IMG/VR virus record: IMGVR_UViG_3300035666_000037
Coordinates: 1-47,229 of that record
From: a virus
Direction: 5' to 3' (one strand)
Length of the DNA stretch: 47,229 nucleotides
Shown here: positions 1 through 8,700 of the stretch, in pieces
How the letters are laid out: each line of letters opens with the position of its first letter
How positions within the stretch are numbered: the stretch's first letter is position 1
Notes under the pieces: model-generated
The model's database searches: none
What the model was told of the DNA's origin: nothing
Seen by the model: the letters and a program-made list of their open reading frames with translations, nothing else
Translations under genes and position numbers: made by a program

Positions 1-134
1 CTAGCATAACAGGAGACTAATATGTCCAATTATACTCTGAATACTCCTTCGTTTATCGAAGCACAACAGTATTCGCAGTTCATCCTTCGCACCCTGCCGA
101 CTGCGATCCTTCCCCAAGGTTTTTATCGGGATGT
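1..134. repeat. Terminal overlap of the contig, left copy
   Basis: These bases recur at 47096-47229. The copies differ at two positions: base 3 (A here, G at 47098) and base 18 (T here, C at 47113). The first is a silent change in the last leucine codon of the scaffold gene and the second lies between scaffold and capsid genes. Bases 1-9 are the last two codons and stop of the scaffold protein, whose full copy ends at 47104. I read this as a circular assembly overlap; a true short terminal repeat is less likely because the copies differ. Confidence 0.9.
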
Positions 135-990
135 ATCGGATTTCGGTGCGGGTTCGACGTTGAACATCAAAACTATCGGTACGGCTACGATTCAGGAAGT
201 AGAAGAGGATTCGCCTCTTATCTATAACGCAATCGAAACCGGCAACGTAACTCTGTCCATCACCGACTACATCGGCGATGCTTGGTACGTAACCGATATT
301 CTTCGTCAGGATGGTTCGCAGATCGAAGCTCTGATGGCTGCACGCGCCCAAGAGGCAACCCGTGCAATCCAGCAGCGTTTCGAGAGCCGCTTCTACCAAG
401 TGGCTTACAACGGCCAGACGGCTGCTAACCCGAACAACGTAAACGGTTTCACGCACCGCTTCCGCGCTCAGGGCACCAACTGGACGATGAGCGAAGATGA
501 TTTGATTGCAATGCGTCTTGCCTTTGATAAGGCGAACGTACCGCAGTTCGGTCGTGTTGCTATTGTGGATCCGGTTGTTGCTGCTACCTTCCAAAAGAAA
601 GTAGTCATCACTTCGCAGCTTGATCGTCTTCCGGCTTATCAGTCGATTATGGAAAACGGTTTCAACAACGAGCACCAGTTCGTTATGCGAATCCACGGTT
701 GGGATATCTGGACGAGCAACCTGCTTCCGCAAGTAGCGGCTGGCACCTCGGTAGACGGTAACGCTTCTAGCTCGGCTTCGACCACTTGTGTCGCTAACCT
801 GTTCATGTGCATTGCGGACGATAACTGCAAGCCCGTGATGAATGCCTGGCGTCAACCGCCGAAGGTAGAGGGTGAGCGGAACAAGGATCGCCAGCGTGAT
901 GAGTTCCTGACTACTGCTCGTTGGGGCATGGGCATTCAACGCCGGGATACCCTTGGCGTGATTGTCTCCGATGCCGTTAAGACTGCTTAA
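22..990 (+). CDS. Major capsid protein
   Basis: A 322-residue protein with the size, composition and position of a podovirus coat protein. It directly follows the scaffold gene (ending at base 9, complete copy 46388-47104) and precedes a small probable decoration protein. It has no signal peptide or membrane segment, which fits a cytoplasmic shell protein that assembles around scaffold. The start follows an AGGAGA ribosome site 6-7 bases upstream. No sequence motif is diagnostic by eye, so the call rests on gene order (terminase, portal, scaffold, capsid, tail tube) and protein character. A partial second copy of the gene start is at 47117-47229 because the contig ends overlap. Confidence 0.85.
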   Translation: MSNYTLNTPSFIEAQQYSQFILRTLPTAILPQGFYRDVSDFGAGSTLNIKTIGTATIQEVEEDSPLIYNAIETGNVTLSITDYIGDAWYVTDILRQDGSQIEALMAARAQEATRAIQQRFESRFYQVAYNGQTAANPNNVNGFTHRFRAQGTNWTMSEDDLIAMRLAFDKANVPQFGRVAIVDPVVAATFQKKVVITSQLDRLPAYQSIMENGFNNEHQFVMRIHGWDIWTSNLLPQVAAGTSVDGNASSSASTTCVANLFMCIADDNCKPVMNAWRQPPKVEGERNKDRQRDEFLTTARWGMGIQRRDTLGVIVSDAVKTA

Positions 991-1005
991 TAGGAGGAAC
1001 ACACA

Positions 1006-1458
1006 ATGGCTAAGGAAAATAGTTCTGGTCTTGGCGTTAACACTCGCTATGGTGCTATCTCGATCCCTGATGGGGCTAGGGGTGCTCTTGGCGGGCACGA
1101 AGGTGCGCTGAATTATCTTGCGGTAGAGTTCTCTGCTGCACTGCTTAACAGCGACTCCATCAACGCTCCTACGACGATTCTCTTCAATGCCCTGCCGCTT
1201 CGTGCATGGGTAGAAGTAGAGACTGCTCTGTCGCTCTCTGGCGCTGGTGCTGCTCTCTCCTTTGGTCGCCAAGGTGGTCTCGGTACGGACAGTGCCGACA
1301 TCTCTGGTACGGCTAAGGGCGTGGGCTTCGCAGTTGCTGCTCTGAAGGGTACGTTCTCGACAGGCATCACGGCTACGACTACGGTTGTGGTTGGTATGGC
1401 TTCGGGTTCGATCAACGAAGGCGCGGGTCGATTCATTATTGAGTACCTCAAAGTCTAA
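1006..1458 (+). CDS. Probable head decoration/stabilisation protein
   Basis: A 150-residue protein rich in Gly, Ala, Ser and Thr, immediately after the capsid gene and behind a very strong ribosome site (TAGGAGGAA). Small beta-rich proteins in this position usually decorate or clamp the capsid lattice. The low-complexity Ala/Gly/Thr sequence with alternating hydrophobic residues fits a beta fold exposed on the particle. I recognise no named family. The call is from position, size and the expected high expression, since the gene is followed by a strong terminator. A fibre or minor structural role is also possible. Confidence 0.55.
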   Translation: MAKENSSGLGVNTRYGAISIPDGARGALGGHEGALNYLAVEFSAALLNSDSINAPTTILFNALPLRAWVEVETALSLSGAGAALSFGRQGGLGTDSADISGTAKGVGFAVAALKGTFSTGITATTTVVVGMASGSINEGAGRFIIEYLKV

Positions 1459-1475
1459 TAACCGATGACCCACTT

Positions 1476-1513
1476 GGGGGTGCGGCGGGAGTAATCCCTC
1501 CCACCCCTTTTTT
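1476..1513 (+). terminator. Rho-independent terminator after the capsid genes
   Basis: A GC-rich stem pairs GGGGTG with CACCCC, and inside it GGAG with CTCC, with a G/C-rich bulge on the 5' side. Six T residues follow. It lies between the decoration gene and the tail-tube genes, the same relative place as the main late terminator of T7 after gene 10. It probably lets capsid transcripts exceed downstream tail transcripts by partial read-through. Confidence 0.85.
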
Positions 1514-1528
1514 ATTTCAGGACACAAC

Positions 1529-2317
1529 ATGAAACTAAGTCTTCTGGATATCGTACAGGACATCCTCAATGAAATGGATGGGGATACTGTCAATTCCATT
1601 GACGATACTGTGGAAGCCCAACAGGTAGCGCAGATCGTTAAGACTACTTATCTCGAGATGATGGCTAATCGTAATTGGCCGCATCTCCAAACTGGATTTA
1701 GTTGTACATCTTTTACTGACACCTCTTATCCTACCTCGCTGGCACTTCCTGAGAACATCAAGGAACTGCGCTGGATCAAGTACAACAAGCGCACTAGCAG
1801 CGATGCCAAGGATAAGTGGGATGAACTCACGTATCTACAGCCAGAGGATTTCTTCACGCACTGTGCAGGCAGGGACTCTTCTGCCAGTAACGTACAGGTT
1901 GTGAATATCTCTAGCGTTAAACTCAACATCCGTAACGATGTTCCTCCAACGTACTGGACTACTTTTGATGACTCCGCCCTCATCCTGGATTCTTGGGATA
2001 GCGCAGTGGATACAGTGCTACAAACGGGAAAGAATTCTTGTTGGGGGATTAAGAATCCTCAATGGTCTGGCTTGGATAACAGCGTGCCTGATCTTCCCGC
2101 TGAGGCTTTTCCTGCGCTCTTGGAAGAAGCGAAGAGCACTGCTTTCTATACGCTTCGTCAGGCTGCAAACGAGAAGGCTGAACAGAAGGCTAGTCGCCAG
2201 CATCGATGGCTTTCTCGTAGAGCATGGAGGGCTAAGGGAGGTATTCGTTTGCCTAACTACGGCAGGCGCAAGGCTTTCTCTGGCTATGAAAAGAATCCTC
2301 TCTTGGATAAAGGCTAA
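1529..2317 (+). CDS. Tail tubular protein A (head-tail adaptor)
   Basis: A 262-residue protein of the size of T7 gp11-type adaptor proteins, which form the ring between portal and nozzle. The N-terminal third has the typical helical pattern with TTYLEMMANRNWPH near residues 37-50. The C-terminus is basic (residues about 225-262), as in many adaptors. It lies between capsid genes and the large tail tubular protein B, the expected order. Its start follows the terminator at 1476-1513 and lies behind AGGACACAAC. It overlaps the next gene by one base (TAATG). No close homologue was checked. Confidence 0.75.
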   Translation: MKLSLLDIVQDILNEMDGDTVNSIDDTVEAQQVAQIVKTTYLEMMANRNWPHLQTGFSCTSFTDTSYPTSLALPENIKELRWIKYNKRTSSDAKDKWDELTYLQPEDFFTHCAGRDSSASNVQVVNISSVKLNIRNDVPPTYWTTFDDSALILDSWDSAVDTVLQTGKNSCWGIKNPQWSGLDNSVPDLPAEAFPALLEEAKSTAFYTLRQAANEKAEQKASRQHRWLSRRAWRAKGGIRLPNYGRRKAFSGYEKNPLLDKG

Positions 2318-2580
2318 TGGCTAAGTCACCAAGCTGGCAACGTAAGGAAGGCAAGGATCCCAAGGGTGGTCTGAATGCCAAAGGCAGAGCATCGTACAAC
2401 AGGGAGACGGGAGGGAATCTAAAAGCTCCTGCTCCTAACCCTAAGACAAAGAAGGATGCTGGTAGGCGTAAATCATTCTGCGCTCGGATGCAAGGGATGA
2501 AAGAGAAGCTCACTAGCGAGAAGACAAAGAACGATCCTAATAGCAGGATCAATAAATCACTAAGAGCATGGAATTGCTGA
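2317..2580 (+). CDS. Small basic protein, DUF6321-like
   Basis: An 87-residue, Lys/Arg-rich protein. The N-terminal stretch SWQRKEGKDPKGGLNAKGRA (residues 5-24) and the later RRKSFCARMQGM segment are what I know as the DUF6321 signature, common in phages beside structural genes. Its function is not established; the basic sequence suggests nucleic-acid binding or a structural role in the particle. It starts at a TAATG overlap with the adaptor gene, so translation is probably coupled. The family call is good, the function is open. Confidence 0.75.
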   Translation: MAKSPSWQRKEGKDPKGGLNAKGRASYNRETGGNLKAPAPNPKTKKDAGRRKSFCARMQGMKEKLTSEKTKNDPNSRINKSLRAWNC

Positions 2581-2588
2581 GGGACTAA

Positions 2589-2801
2589 ATGGAAGTTATA
2601 CCTAGCGGTAATTACTGGGTTATCAAGAATATCCGTGGGCCTGTACCTAAAGTTCTTGAAGGCGATTGGGTATCTAAAGGGATGGCAGAACAGGCCATCA
2701 AGATGTTCCAACAACAAGTACACAGCCGTGCAGTTAATGTGACTCAACGAAACAGGGAACGCAAAGAACGTGCGAGCGAGAACTCAGCGACAGCCAGTTG
2801 A
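2589..2801 (+). CDS. Hypothetical small protein in the tail operon
   Basis: A 70-residue protein that I do not recognise. The first half looks folded (GNYWVIKNI near residues 7-15), and the C-terminal third is charged and Arg/Glu-rich. A ribosome site GAGGG precedes the ATG. Its last 32 bases overlap the start of tail tubular protein B in another frame. Position between adaptor and nozzle genes suggests a minor structural or assembly protein. The overlap and ribosome site support that it is translated. Confidence 0.6.
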   Translation: MEVIPSGNYWVIKNIRGPVPKVLEGDWVSKGMAEQAIKMFQQQVHSRAVNVTQRNRERKERASENSATAS

Positions 2802-4989
2802 AGCTAACCAGTGGGTCAAGGGTCTAATTACTGAGGCATCTCCTCTTAATTTCCCTGAAGGCTCATCTGTTGATGAAGAGAACTTTGTTCTGGATAGGAA
2901 CGGTTCTCGGGAGCGTCGGCTTGGTATAGATTACGAGTCCCAGTACTCTCTGGTTAATCTAGGTGTTACCGCTACTGCGACTACGTGCGCTGTACAGAAT
3001 TACCTCTGGGAGAACGTAGGCCAGGATCCTCAGTCCAATTACTTGGTGCATCAGTTCGGCAACAAGCTGTACGTATTCGATGCAGACACTACTGCTGTCT
3101 CCAGTAACGCTCTCTTTGGTGGAGCCATCTCTCTTACCGCTACTGTACGAGAACGATTCTCATTTGCGGGCATTCAAGGTAACTTGATTGTTGCTGTTGG
3201 TGACCAGACTCTGCGAGTTATTCAGCCTGTAAGCAGTACTTACACTCTGACGTACACACGCTTGAAGGTGCGTGACTTCTGGGGTGTGGATGATGGCTTT
3301 GCTACGGATGAACGCACTAGCACTCTGACGGATCTACACGCCTACAATCTGTACAATCAAGGCTGGCCTCCTGAGTTCTTCTGTTCTGCTGATCCAGCGA
3401 ATCCCAGTACCATGAACAACGGTACGGTAGAGGATCCCGTAGAGCGCACCAAGACCTCTCTTGGAGTGTACCCCAGCAATGCGGATGTGATGGTATCCGC
3501 TATGACGTTCCTCCAGAATGGCCGCAAAGCATTTTTTCCGCATGCTTTGGATAACATCCTAGCAGGCAATACTCCTGCTTCTCAAGGACATTACATCATC
3601 GATCTCTTTGATCGCAGTCAGGGCCGTAAAGACACTTACGATGCGGATCTCGCTTCTGGCTGGTCTGCTCGCAGGAACTACAAGACTTCAATTCCTACTG
3701 ACCAATCCACTGGTGGAATCAAAGCCATTGCTGCGTATGCTGGCAGGGTTTTCTTTGCTTGTTCTCCTGGTGAGACAGGAGGAGATTCCAAGAGTCCTAA
3801 GGTAGGAACTTTCGTACTGTTCTCCCAGCTTGTGGATAACCTGACCGATCTGGAGGCTTGCTACCAAGAGGCTGATCCTACCGCAGAGGACATAAGTGAT
3901 CTAATTGACACAGATGGCGGTTACTTGCAATTGCCGGATGCTGTCAACATCAAGGCACTTGTTCCCTTTAAGTCCTCTTTGCTTGTGTTCGCAGACAACG
4001 GTGTATGGGCTATTGCAGGTGGGGATCGTGGCTTCACGGCTACGGAGTACCAATCGCAGTTCCTGACAAACAACGGAGCTATTGCGGCTGAGAGCATTAT
4101 CGTAACAACGGATGCAGTTCTGTACTGGAGCCGTAACGGTATCTTTGCTTTGGGTATGGGACAAGGTGGAATTGAAATCCAATCCTTGACTGAGTTCACT
4201 ATCCAGACTTTGTACAATTCCATTCCGTACAGTTCCAAGAAGTACGCAGTAGGGTACTTCGATGATGTATCCCAGCGTTGTCGTTGGTTGTACAGGGCAG
4301 TAGAAAACAATTCCCTGTACAGGCACATGTACACGCATGAGCTTATCCTCGACCTGTCTATGCCTGCGTGGAGTAGGTTCACTTTCAAGGATGCGGGTTC
4401 TCGCAGTCCTTTAGTAACAGGGTACATTCCTGTTCCTGTGCAATCCAGAACTCTCGCTAATTCGGATTTCAAGTACAGCACAATGCGATCCGATGTATCC
4501 GGCACGTACCTGATGACTGCATCGTATTTTAAAGACAATGCTTTCAGGGATTGGTATACTGGTGCTAGCGGTACGGATGCTGCTGCTTATCTTGTTACGG
4601 GTTACATCACTGCTGGCGATAGTGCTAGAAAGAAGTACGCTCCGTACCTGACTGTTCACTGTAACCGTACTGAGACTAATTGGACTGACGAAGGCTCGGG
4701 TACGCTTACTCTCTCTGCTCCTTCTAGCTGTTTGATTCAAGCTCAATGGGAATGGTGTACCTCTGAAGATGCTGGTCGTTGGGGCCAGCAGTTCCAGGCT
4801 TACCGTTACAGGCAGAACTTCATTCCTTCTAGCGCAGGAAGCCTGAGCTACGGGTACTCTGTAATCAGTACTCGCAATAAGATTCGTGGCAATGGTCGAG
4901 CATTGTCCTTCAAGTTCTCCACGGAAGCAGGCAAGGATCTCCAACTACTCGGATGGAACATAGAGATGGGAGCGAACAGAGAACCATGA
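2770..4989 (+). CDS. Tail tubular protein B (nozzle)
   Basis: A 739-residue protein matching T7 gp12-type nozzle proteins in length and position after the adaptor. The N-terminal region has the typical WVKGLITEASPLNFPEG and DEENFVLDRNGSRERRLG segments (residues about 16-55), which mark this family. The middle and C-terminal parts are beta-rich with many Tyr, Gly and Asp residues, as expected for a propeller-like nozzle. The only in-frame start that keeps the conserved N-terminus is GTG at 2770. The end overlaps the next gene by four bases (ATGA). It forms the distal part of the short tail through which DNA leaves. Confidence 0.85.
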   Translation: MRARTQRQPVEANQWVKGLITEASPLNFPEGSSVDEENFVLDRNGSRERRLGIDYESQYSLVNLGVTATATTCAVQNYLWENVGQDPQSNYLVHQFGNKLYVFDADTTAVSSNALFGGAISLTATVRERFSFAGIQGNLIVAVGDQTLRVIQPVSSTYTLTYTRLKVRDFWGVDDGFATDERTSTLTDLHAYNLYNQGWPPEFFCSADPANPSTMNNGTVEDPVERTKTSLGVYPSNADVMVSAMTFLQNGRKAFFPHALDNILAGNTPASQGHYIIDLFDRSQGRKDTYDADLASGWSARRNYKTSIPTDQSTGGIKAIAAYAGRVFFACSPGETGGDSKSPKVGTFVLFSQLVDNLTDLEACYQEADPTAEDISDLIDTDGGYLQLPDAVNIKALVPFKSSLLVFADNGVWAIAGGDRGFTATEYQSQFLTNNGAIAAESIIVTTDAVLYWSRNGIFALGMGQGGIEIQSLTEFTIQTLYNSIPYSSKKYAVGYFDDVSQRCRWLYRAVENNSLYRHMYTHELILDLSMPAWSRFTFKDAGSRSPLVTGYIPVPVQSRTLANSDFKYSTMRSDVSGTYLMTASYFKDNAFRDWYTGASGTDAAAYLVTGYITAGDSARKKYAPYLTVHCNRTETNWTDEGSGTLTLSAPSSCLIQAQWEWCTSEDAGRWGQQFQAYRYRQNFIPSSAGSLSYGYSVISTRNKIRGNGRALSFKFSTEAGKDLQLLGWNIEMGANREP

Positions 4990-5276
4990 TGACTGTACTG
5001 GATGAGAATCTGTACTGGAGAATCTCGGGAGATCGAGCACCTTCGGGAGAAGTCATTATTCACTGTACAGTAAAAAAGTGGACGCACTCGGTGTACAAGG
5101 CGCTGATGTCCACTGTATGCAAATTGCAAATGACTCTCAGAGAGACGCTGTATGCTCCTTGGATATCAGAGAAACAAGAGAAGTTCCTCGGCATGATGGG
5201 GTTCTATCCCACAAACAAGTACATGCTGGGAGTAGATGCGAATGTTTATCAATTGTATAAGTTTGAGGTACATTAA
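4986..5276 (+). CDS. Hypothetical protein between tail and internal virion genes
   Basis: A 96-residue protein (MMTVLDENLYW...) with no family I recognise. The start at 4986 forms an ATGA overlap with the nozzle gene; 4989 is an equally possible ATG. Acidic and aromatic residues are spread through it and there is no membrane segment. It resembles in size the small acetyltransferase-like or assembly proteins that podoviruses carry at this place, but I see no motif to choose. The stop is directly followed by the ATG of the next gene. Confidence 0.6.
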   Translation: MMTVLDENLYWRISGDRAPSGEVIIHCTVKKWTHSVYKALMSTVCKLQMTLRETLYAPWISEKQEKFLGMMGFYPTNKYMLGVDANVYQLYKFEVH

Positions 5277-5726
5277 ATGGAAGCACTGGCTGCTTTGAGT
5301 GTAGGCGAAAAAATAATGCTGGGCGCAACAGCGGTTACTGGCATATCTACTGGGATGCAAGCAAAAGAAGCTCAGAGTGCAAGACAGCAAGCTCTCAAAG
5401 CTCAACAAGCAGAGCGTGAAGTTCAACGGGAACAGAACAGACGAGCTGTTGTGAATACCTTGCGTAAAGCCAGAATCCAGCGAGCTATGGTACAGCAATC
5501 CGCACTGAACACTGGAGCTACCGGATCAGGGCAAGCTGGGGCCATAGGAAGCATTGGTTCACAAACTGCATCCTCTGTTGGTTTCCAAGGAATGCAACAA
5601 CAAGCGGCTACCAATATCTCTCAATTCAACAAGAGAGCGTCTGCTGCTGAAAGTAGGGCAGGAGCTTATGGCGCTCTTAGTGATCTGTCTCAAAAAGCGT
5701 TTACCTTTGCCCAAGGATTCCAATAA
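5277..5726 (+). CDS. Internal virion protein, small (T7 gp14-like)
   Basis: A 149-residue protein with a hydrophobic N-terminal segment (residues about 9-27, Gly/Ala/Ile-rich), a long Ala/Gln/Arg-rich helix (about 28-72), then a Gly/Ser-rich part. This is the pattern of small internal virion proteins of T7-like phages, which insert into the outer membrane on ejection. It begins the usual triplet of internal core genes: it is followed by very large and medium proteins with TAATG overlaps. The call is from architecture and order, not from a motif. Confidence 0.65.
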   Translation: MEALAALSVGEKIMLGATAVTGISTGMQAKEAQSARQQALKAQQAEREVQREQNRRAVVNTLRKARIQRAMVQQSALNTGATGSGQAGAIGSIGSQTASSVGFQGMQQQAATNISQFNKRASAAESRAGAYGALSDLSQKAFTFAQGFQ

Positions 5727-8700
5727 TGGAAATTGTTCAGCAGCCCCAGTATCCTATACTTCAGCGTCAACCGGACGCTTACGAAGATCCAAAGGATGCT
5801 GAGTTCCTAGCAACACAGTACTCTATAGCGTCAGGAAATATGAACCCTGACTCTGTTTCGTACGTTACGGATATGATCCAGAGAGGGCAAGCGAATATCC
5901 TTCGTGAAAGCATTGCTGCGAAGAGGAACGCAGAAATACCGCAAGAGCGGGCGGGTGTTTTTCAGGACGCTTTGGCTCAAGGAGATGTAGATAAAGCCTA
6001 CCAAGTAGCAACTACTTCTCCTCATAATGTTCCTCCTAATGTAGTAGTAGAACAAGCAGTAGCGGAAGAAGGAGTAACGCATAAAATGCTTACTCAAGAC
6101 ATCCGAAGTAAAGAAGATTTCTCTGATCAAGAACTCCAGGATGCAGAACGTCTTCTTATAATCGGGAACTTCTTTACTGAAATAAAGAAGGATCTTGCTA
6201 CGTACAGCAACCCTGAATACGTTGGAGATCCGCAAACAGCAATGGCAAAAGCAGGAGCATCTTTTGATGCTTTGTTTTCCGGCATGGACAACGTATCCAT
6301 TCCCAGTGTATGGCTTGCTCTGAAAGGTATTCAAGCAGGAGAGTTCATAAGCGCAGCAGGAGAAGTTGCTTCTATATTTAACTCTGACTTCTATGGCGAT
6401 TTGCTTGCTACCTTTGTGAACACGCCTACTGCTGGAGCAAAATCGCAAGGCGAGTTCAAGAAATTCATGCTTACTGGGGACAGAGGTAGAGCTTTCCAAG
6501 AAAAACTGGTAACTCTTCCTCCTGAAGAACTCGCTGCATTCCTTGAAGAAAACAAGAATTATCTGAAAGAAGCGGTTGCTGAGAATCCGCTTAGAGCGTT
6601 CTCTGTGGCATGGGATCAGACCTACGCCACAAGCATAATGAACCCGACTGAAACAGAAGCGCAGTTCAATCTTTGGAAGAAGGTTGAACAAATCCCTGTT
6701 CCTATGACGGACGGACAAGGTAACCAAATCCTAGATGAGAACGGTCAACCACAGTACATGATGGTGCCGAATCCTTTGAATGAAGGATACATTCAGGGAG
6801 GAGATAGACCTACCGATAAATTCCTTGCAGCAATGGACGCTACTTTTGCTAAGGCATCCGTACAAAGTTTTGTAGACAGTCCAATCATGGACGCTACTCT
6901 CGTTGTAGGTTTGACTAAAGGAGCGTTGAGCGGAATATCTCGTCTGCGTAGTATTGTTAATGTAATGGGCAGGGGCGCTGCTGCTCCGTATGTTCTCAGC
7001 CAAGCTGCAAAAGGCACAGGAACAACTGCGGATGTTTATCATCATATTACTACGATGGTTGCGCCTAACTCTTATGTAGATCCTGCACTAGCAGCAGAGA
7101 TAGGGCACATCCAGACAACCGCCAAGGAGATGCTCCAGAACGTATCTATAGCGCCAAGGATAAACCTCACTCCACAACAAGTATCTCAAAGTTCCTTGAA
7201 CCTTAGAAATCAGGACGTACTCTTCAACAGGGAGTTCATGTTCTCTACGCATGAGGTGGATGAAGGAAATACTTTTATTACTTCGTTCTACGGTAATGGT
7301 CGAGGAAGCAGTTTCATTTCTGAACAAGCCGCTCAAACATGGGCCTCTCAAAAAGGCATTAAAGATTTCCGCATAGATCAGCCTATTGCTGGTCAGTTCT
7401 ATGTTGCTGTGCGATCTCCTTTAAGTGATGCGGATTTCTATCCCGGTTCTTTGCATCTTGCTAATGGAGCGGATTACTTCCGTACTTTGCTTGGTCTTGG
7501 AGAGTCCGTATTTACGCCAGCTACTGCTTCTGGAAGAGAAGTAGGTAGCGCAGCTACTGTTGCGCCTTTGCTAAACGGAATCTATTCTGAGATCGGGAGA
7601 TACGTTTCTTCTAACATGGCAGGCTTATCCAGAAAACAAGTCAATCGTCTTGCAGAAGTTATTGATGCTGGAAAGAATGCTCCTGCTCCTAATCAACCTG
7701 GATACCAAGGCAAGTGGTTCTCTGAAAGAGAGTTTGAACAAGAGTACTACAATAAATTTGGAGAGATGCCTTCGTACAAAGAGAGGAAGAGTTACTTCGT
7801 ATTTAAGGAAGCAAGCAACCTTAATTTTTCTTTGATGAATAAGAAACAGTTTGATCAAGCAGCGTCCAGAGGTGTTACTGCTTTTAGATCCACTAATCCT
7901 TCTGCTACTTCAGAATTTCTAGGAAAGATGGTTGATGCCTCTCAGATAAGAGGAGAGTTCCTTGTCAAGTTGCCTACAGGAGGAGTAACTTCGGATCCCA
8001 ATGTTCTTCGCAGCGCACTGCAACAGCCGGATGTTGTTGCTATTCGCGTGTACGGGGATATGAAAATTGGTAATGACAACGTAACGCACATCCTTGGGAT
8101 AAAAGGGGAGTTTAAGGATATTGGTTTGCCTAAACAAATCCTGCACTACGCAGAGGGCGGATCCCGTATGTACCTTAATCCTTTCTTCCTGAAAGGAAGA
8201 GACAAGAATAGGGTGTTTACTCTGGGAGTATTCTCTTCCAAGAAAGAAGGTTTGGCTCACAAAGCTAAGATCGACAGGGGTCTTACATCTTATAAACAAT
8301 TCTTGGCAGATATGCGAGCAGCGTCTAGGGGTGGAGTGGTAAGTGCCGCAGTAGAACGCAGGATACGCGCACAGTACGATCCTGTGCTAGCAGCAATTGA
8401 TTCTCGTTTCTCGACATCTTCCTTTGACGCACAGATCAAGAATGGGTACTTGGATGCAAATGCGGATTACCATGTTTTATACGACCGCCAGCCATTTCCG
8501 GGTCAAGCAGGAAGGGATGATTTCAGTGAAGTAGAGACTGCGTTTAAACAAGAGAATGGCAGGCTTTACTATAGTCAGCGCGGAGCAATGCTGTTTGAAG
8601 ATGGCGGGAACAACCCTGCTACGCTTATCAATCCTTTTGATACGCTCACTCAGCAGATGTCCCATGCTATTCGCAGTGCTGGTTTCTCAGACTTTGCCAT

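Noticed and set aside
1-1599. Long open reverse frame across the capsid genes
   Set aside because: It is a shadow of the strongly biased capsid and decoration genes and carries no known motif.
5831-6727. 298-codon reverse frame inside the giant virion gene
   Set aside because: Arg/Cys/Ser-rich shadow sequence without ribosome site or family features.
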